Shown: positions 5,717 through 6,024 of the stretch, one piece after another | How positions within the stretch are numbered: the first letter of the stretch is position 1 | Layout of the letters: each line of letters opens with the position of its first letter | Assembly: GCA_023150055.1 (NCBI GenBank) | Contig: JAKLLP010000079.1 | Coordinates: 2,552-8,575 of the forward strand | Source of the DNA: Gammaproteobacteria bacterium | GTDB lineage: Bacteria > Pseudomonadota > Gammaproteobacteria > Steroidobacterales > GCA-2729495 | Direction: 5' to 3' | Length of the DNA: 6,024 nucleotides | Notes under the pieces: generated by a model | Databases searched by the model: none | What the model was told of the DNA's origin: nothing | What the model saw: the letters and a program-made list of their open reading frames with translations, nothing else | Made by a program: the position numbers and the translations under genes

Positions 5717-6024
5717 CTACTCCGTTGTTGCTGTTGCGCGATCGATGATCGCCCCGATTTCCCGCATGAGCCGACGCCAGGTGGCATCGTCTGAAAGGTC
5801 CTCACCCATGAACCGCGGTGCCTTCACCGCACGCATGGCCAGGTAGTTGGCCGCGGCCATCAGCACGATCATCAGCATCCGGTGCTTGCGCAGATTGCGG
5901 CTGCGGGCGAACACGGCGGCGTAGTCGCGGCCGAGCTGGCGGCGAATGGCGGTCAGCGCGCCCGAGATCGCGGTTGGCGTCATCAGCTCGTCGGCCAGCA
6001 TCTCGATGCGCACCGGGTCGGCCC
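5717..6024 (-). CDS. Probable TetR-type regulator, C-terminal domain (partial at right edge)
   Basis: The minus-strand frame ends in TAG at 5717-5719 and is open to the right edge, giving 101 residues; the GTG at 6013 is likely internal. The sequence is mostly helical in character: ADPVRIEMLADELM, then AIRRQLGRDYAAVFARSR, a hydrophobic helix MLMIVLMAAANYLAMRAV, a loop APRFMGEDLSDD and a last helix WRRLMREIGAIID. This pattern, especially the loop with 'FMGxDLSD' before a final amphipathic helix, resembles the ligand-binding/dimerisation half of TetR/AcrR repressors. The DNA-binding helix-turn-helix, which would confirm it, is outside the window. If correct, it is the natural candidate to control the downstream same-strand genes. 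Alternatively it is an unrelated helical protein. Confidence 0.5.
   Translation of the reverse strand, partial: ADPVRIEMLADELMTPTAISGALTAIRRQLGRDYAAVFARSRNLRKHRMLMIVLMAAANYLAMRAVKAPRFMGEDLSDDATWRRLMREIGAIIDRATATTE

Overview
The window is a high-GC stretch of a Gram-negative bacterial chromosome, probably a proteobacterium. The main evidence is a full-length TonB-dependent outer-membrane receptor, Sec-type signal peptides, a c-type heme motif and a consistently GC-rich third codon position. Nothing in the sequence allows a species or genus to be named. There are no tRNA, rRNA, CRISPR or insertion-sequence signals.

Left part, plus strand. The window opens inside an FkbM-family SAM-dependent methyltransferase, of which only the last 202 codons are present (ending at 611). 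A 186-base spacer follows, holding a doubtful 40-codon ORF with a strong ribosome-binding site. Next comes a 181-residue CIA30-family protein (798-1343). These two genes look unrelated to the rest.

Right part, minus strand. Four genes read right to left: the C-terminal end of a probable TetR-type regulator (running off the right edge, ending at 5717); an exported protein, probably a lipoprotein, that joins one CxxCH heme-c motif to a split-barrel, flavin-binding (PNPOx-like) domain (5504-4698); a 791-residue TonB-dependent receptor (4594-2219); and an NmrA/atypical-SDR Rossmann protein whose N-terminus looks like a signal peptide (2112-1390). The gaps are 212, 103 and 106 bases, so co-transcription is possible but not shown. 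The 212-base gap after the regulator carries a perfect 6-1-6 palindrome and a plausible sigma-70-like promoter, and is the best candidate for the control region. The last minus-strand gene converges on the CIA30 gene.

Working picture (inference): the receptor imports an unidentified ligand, and the heme/split-barrel protein and the Rossmann protein are redox proteins acting on it or on electrons at the cell envelope, under the neighbouring regulator. The heme/split-barrel protein is the most unusual item. The substrate cannot be read from the sequence.
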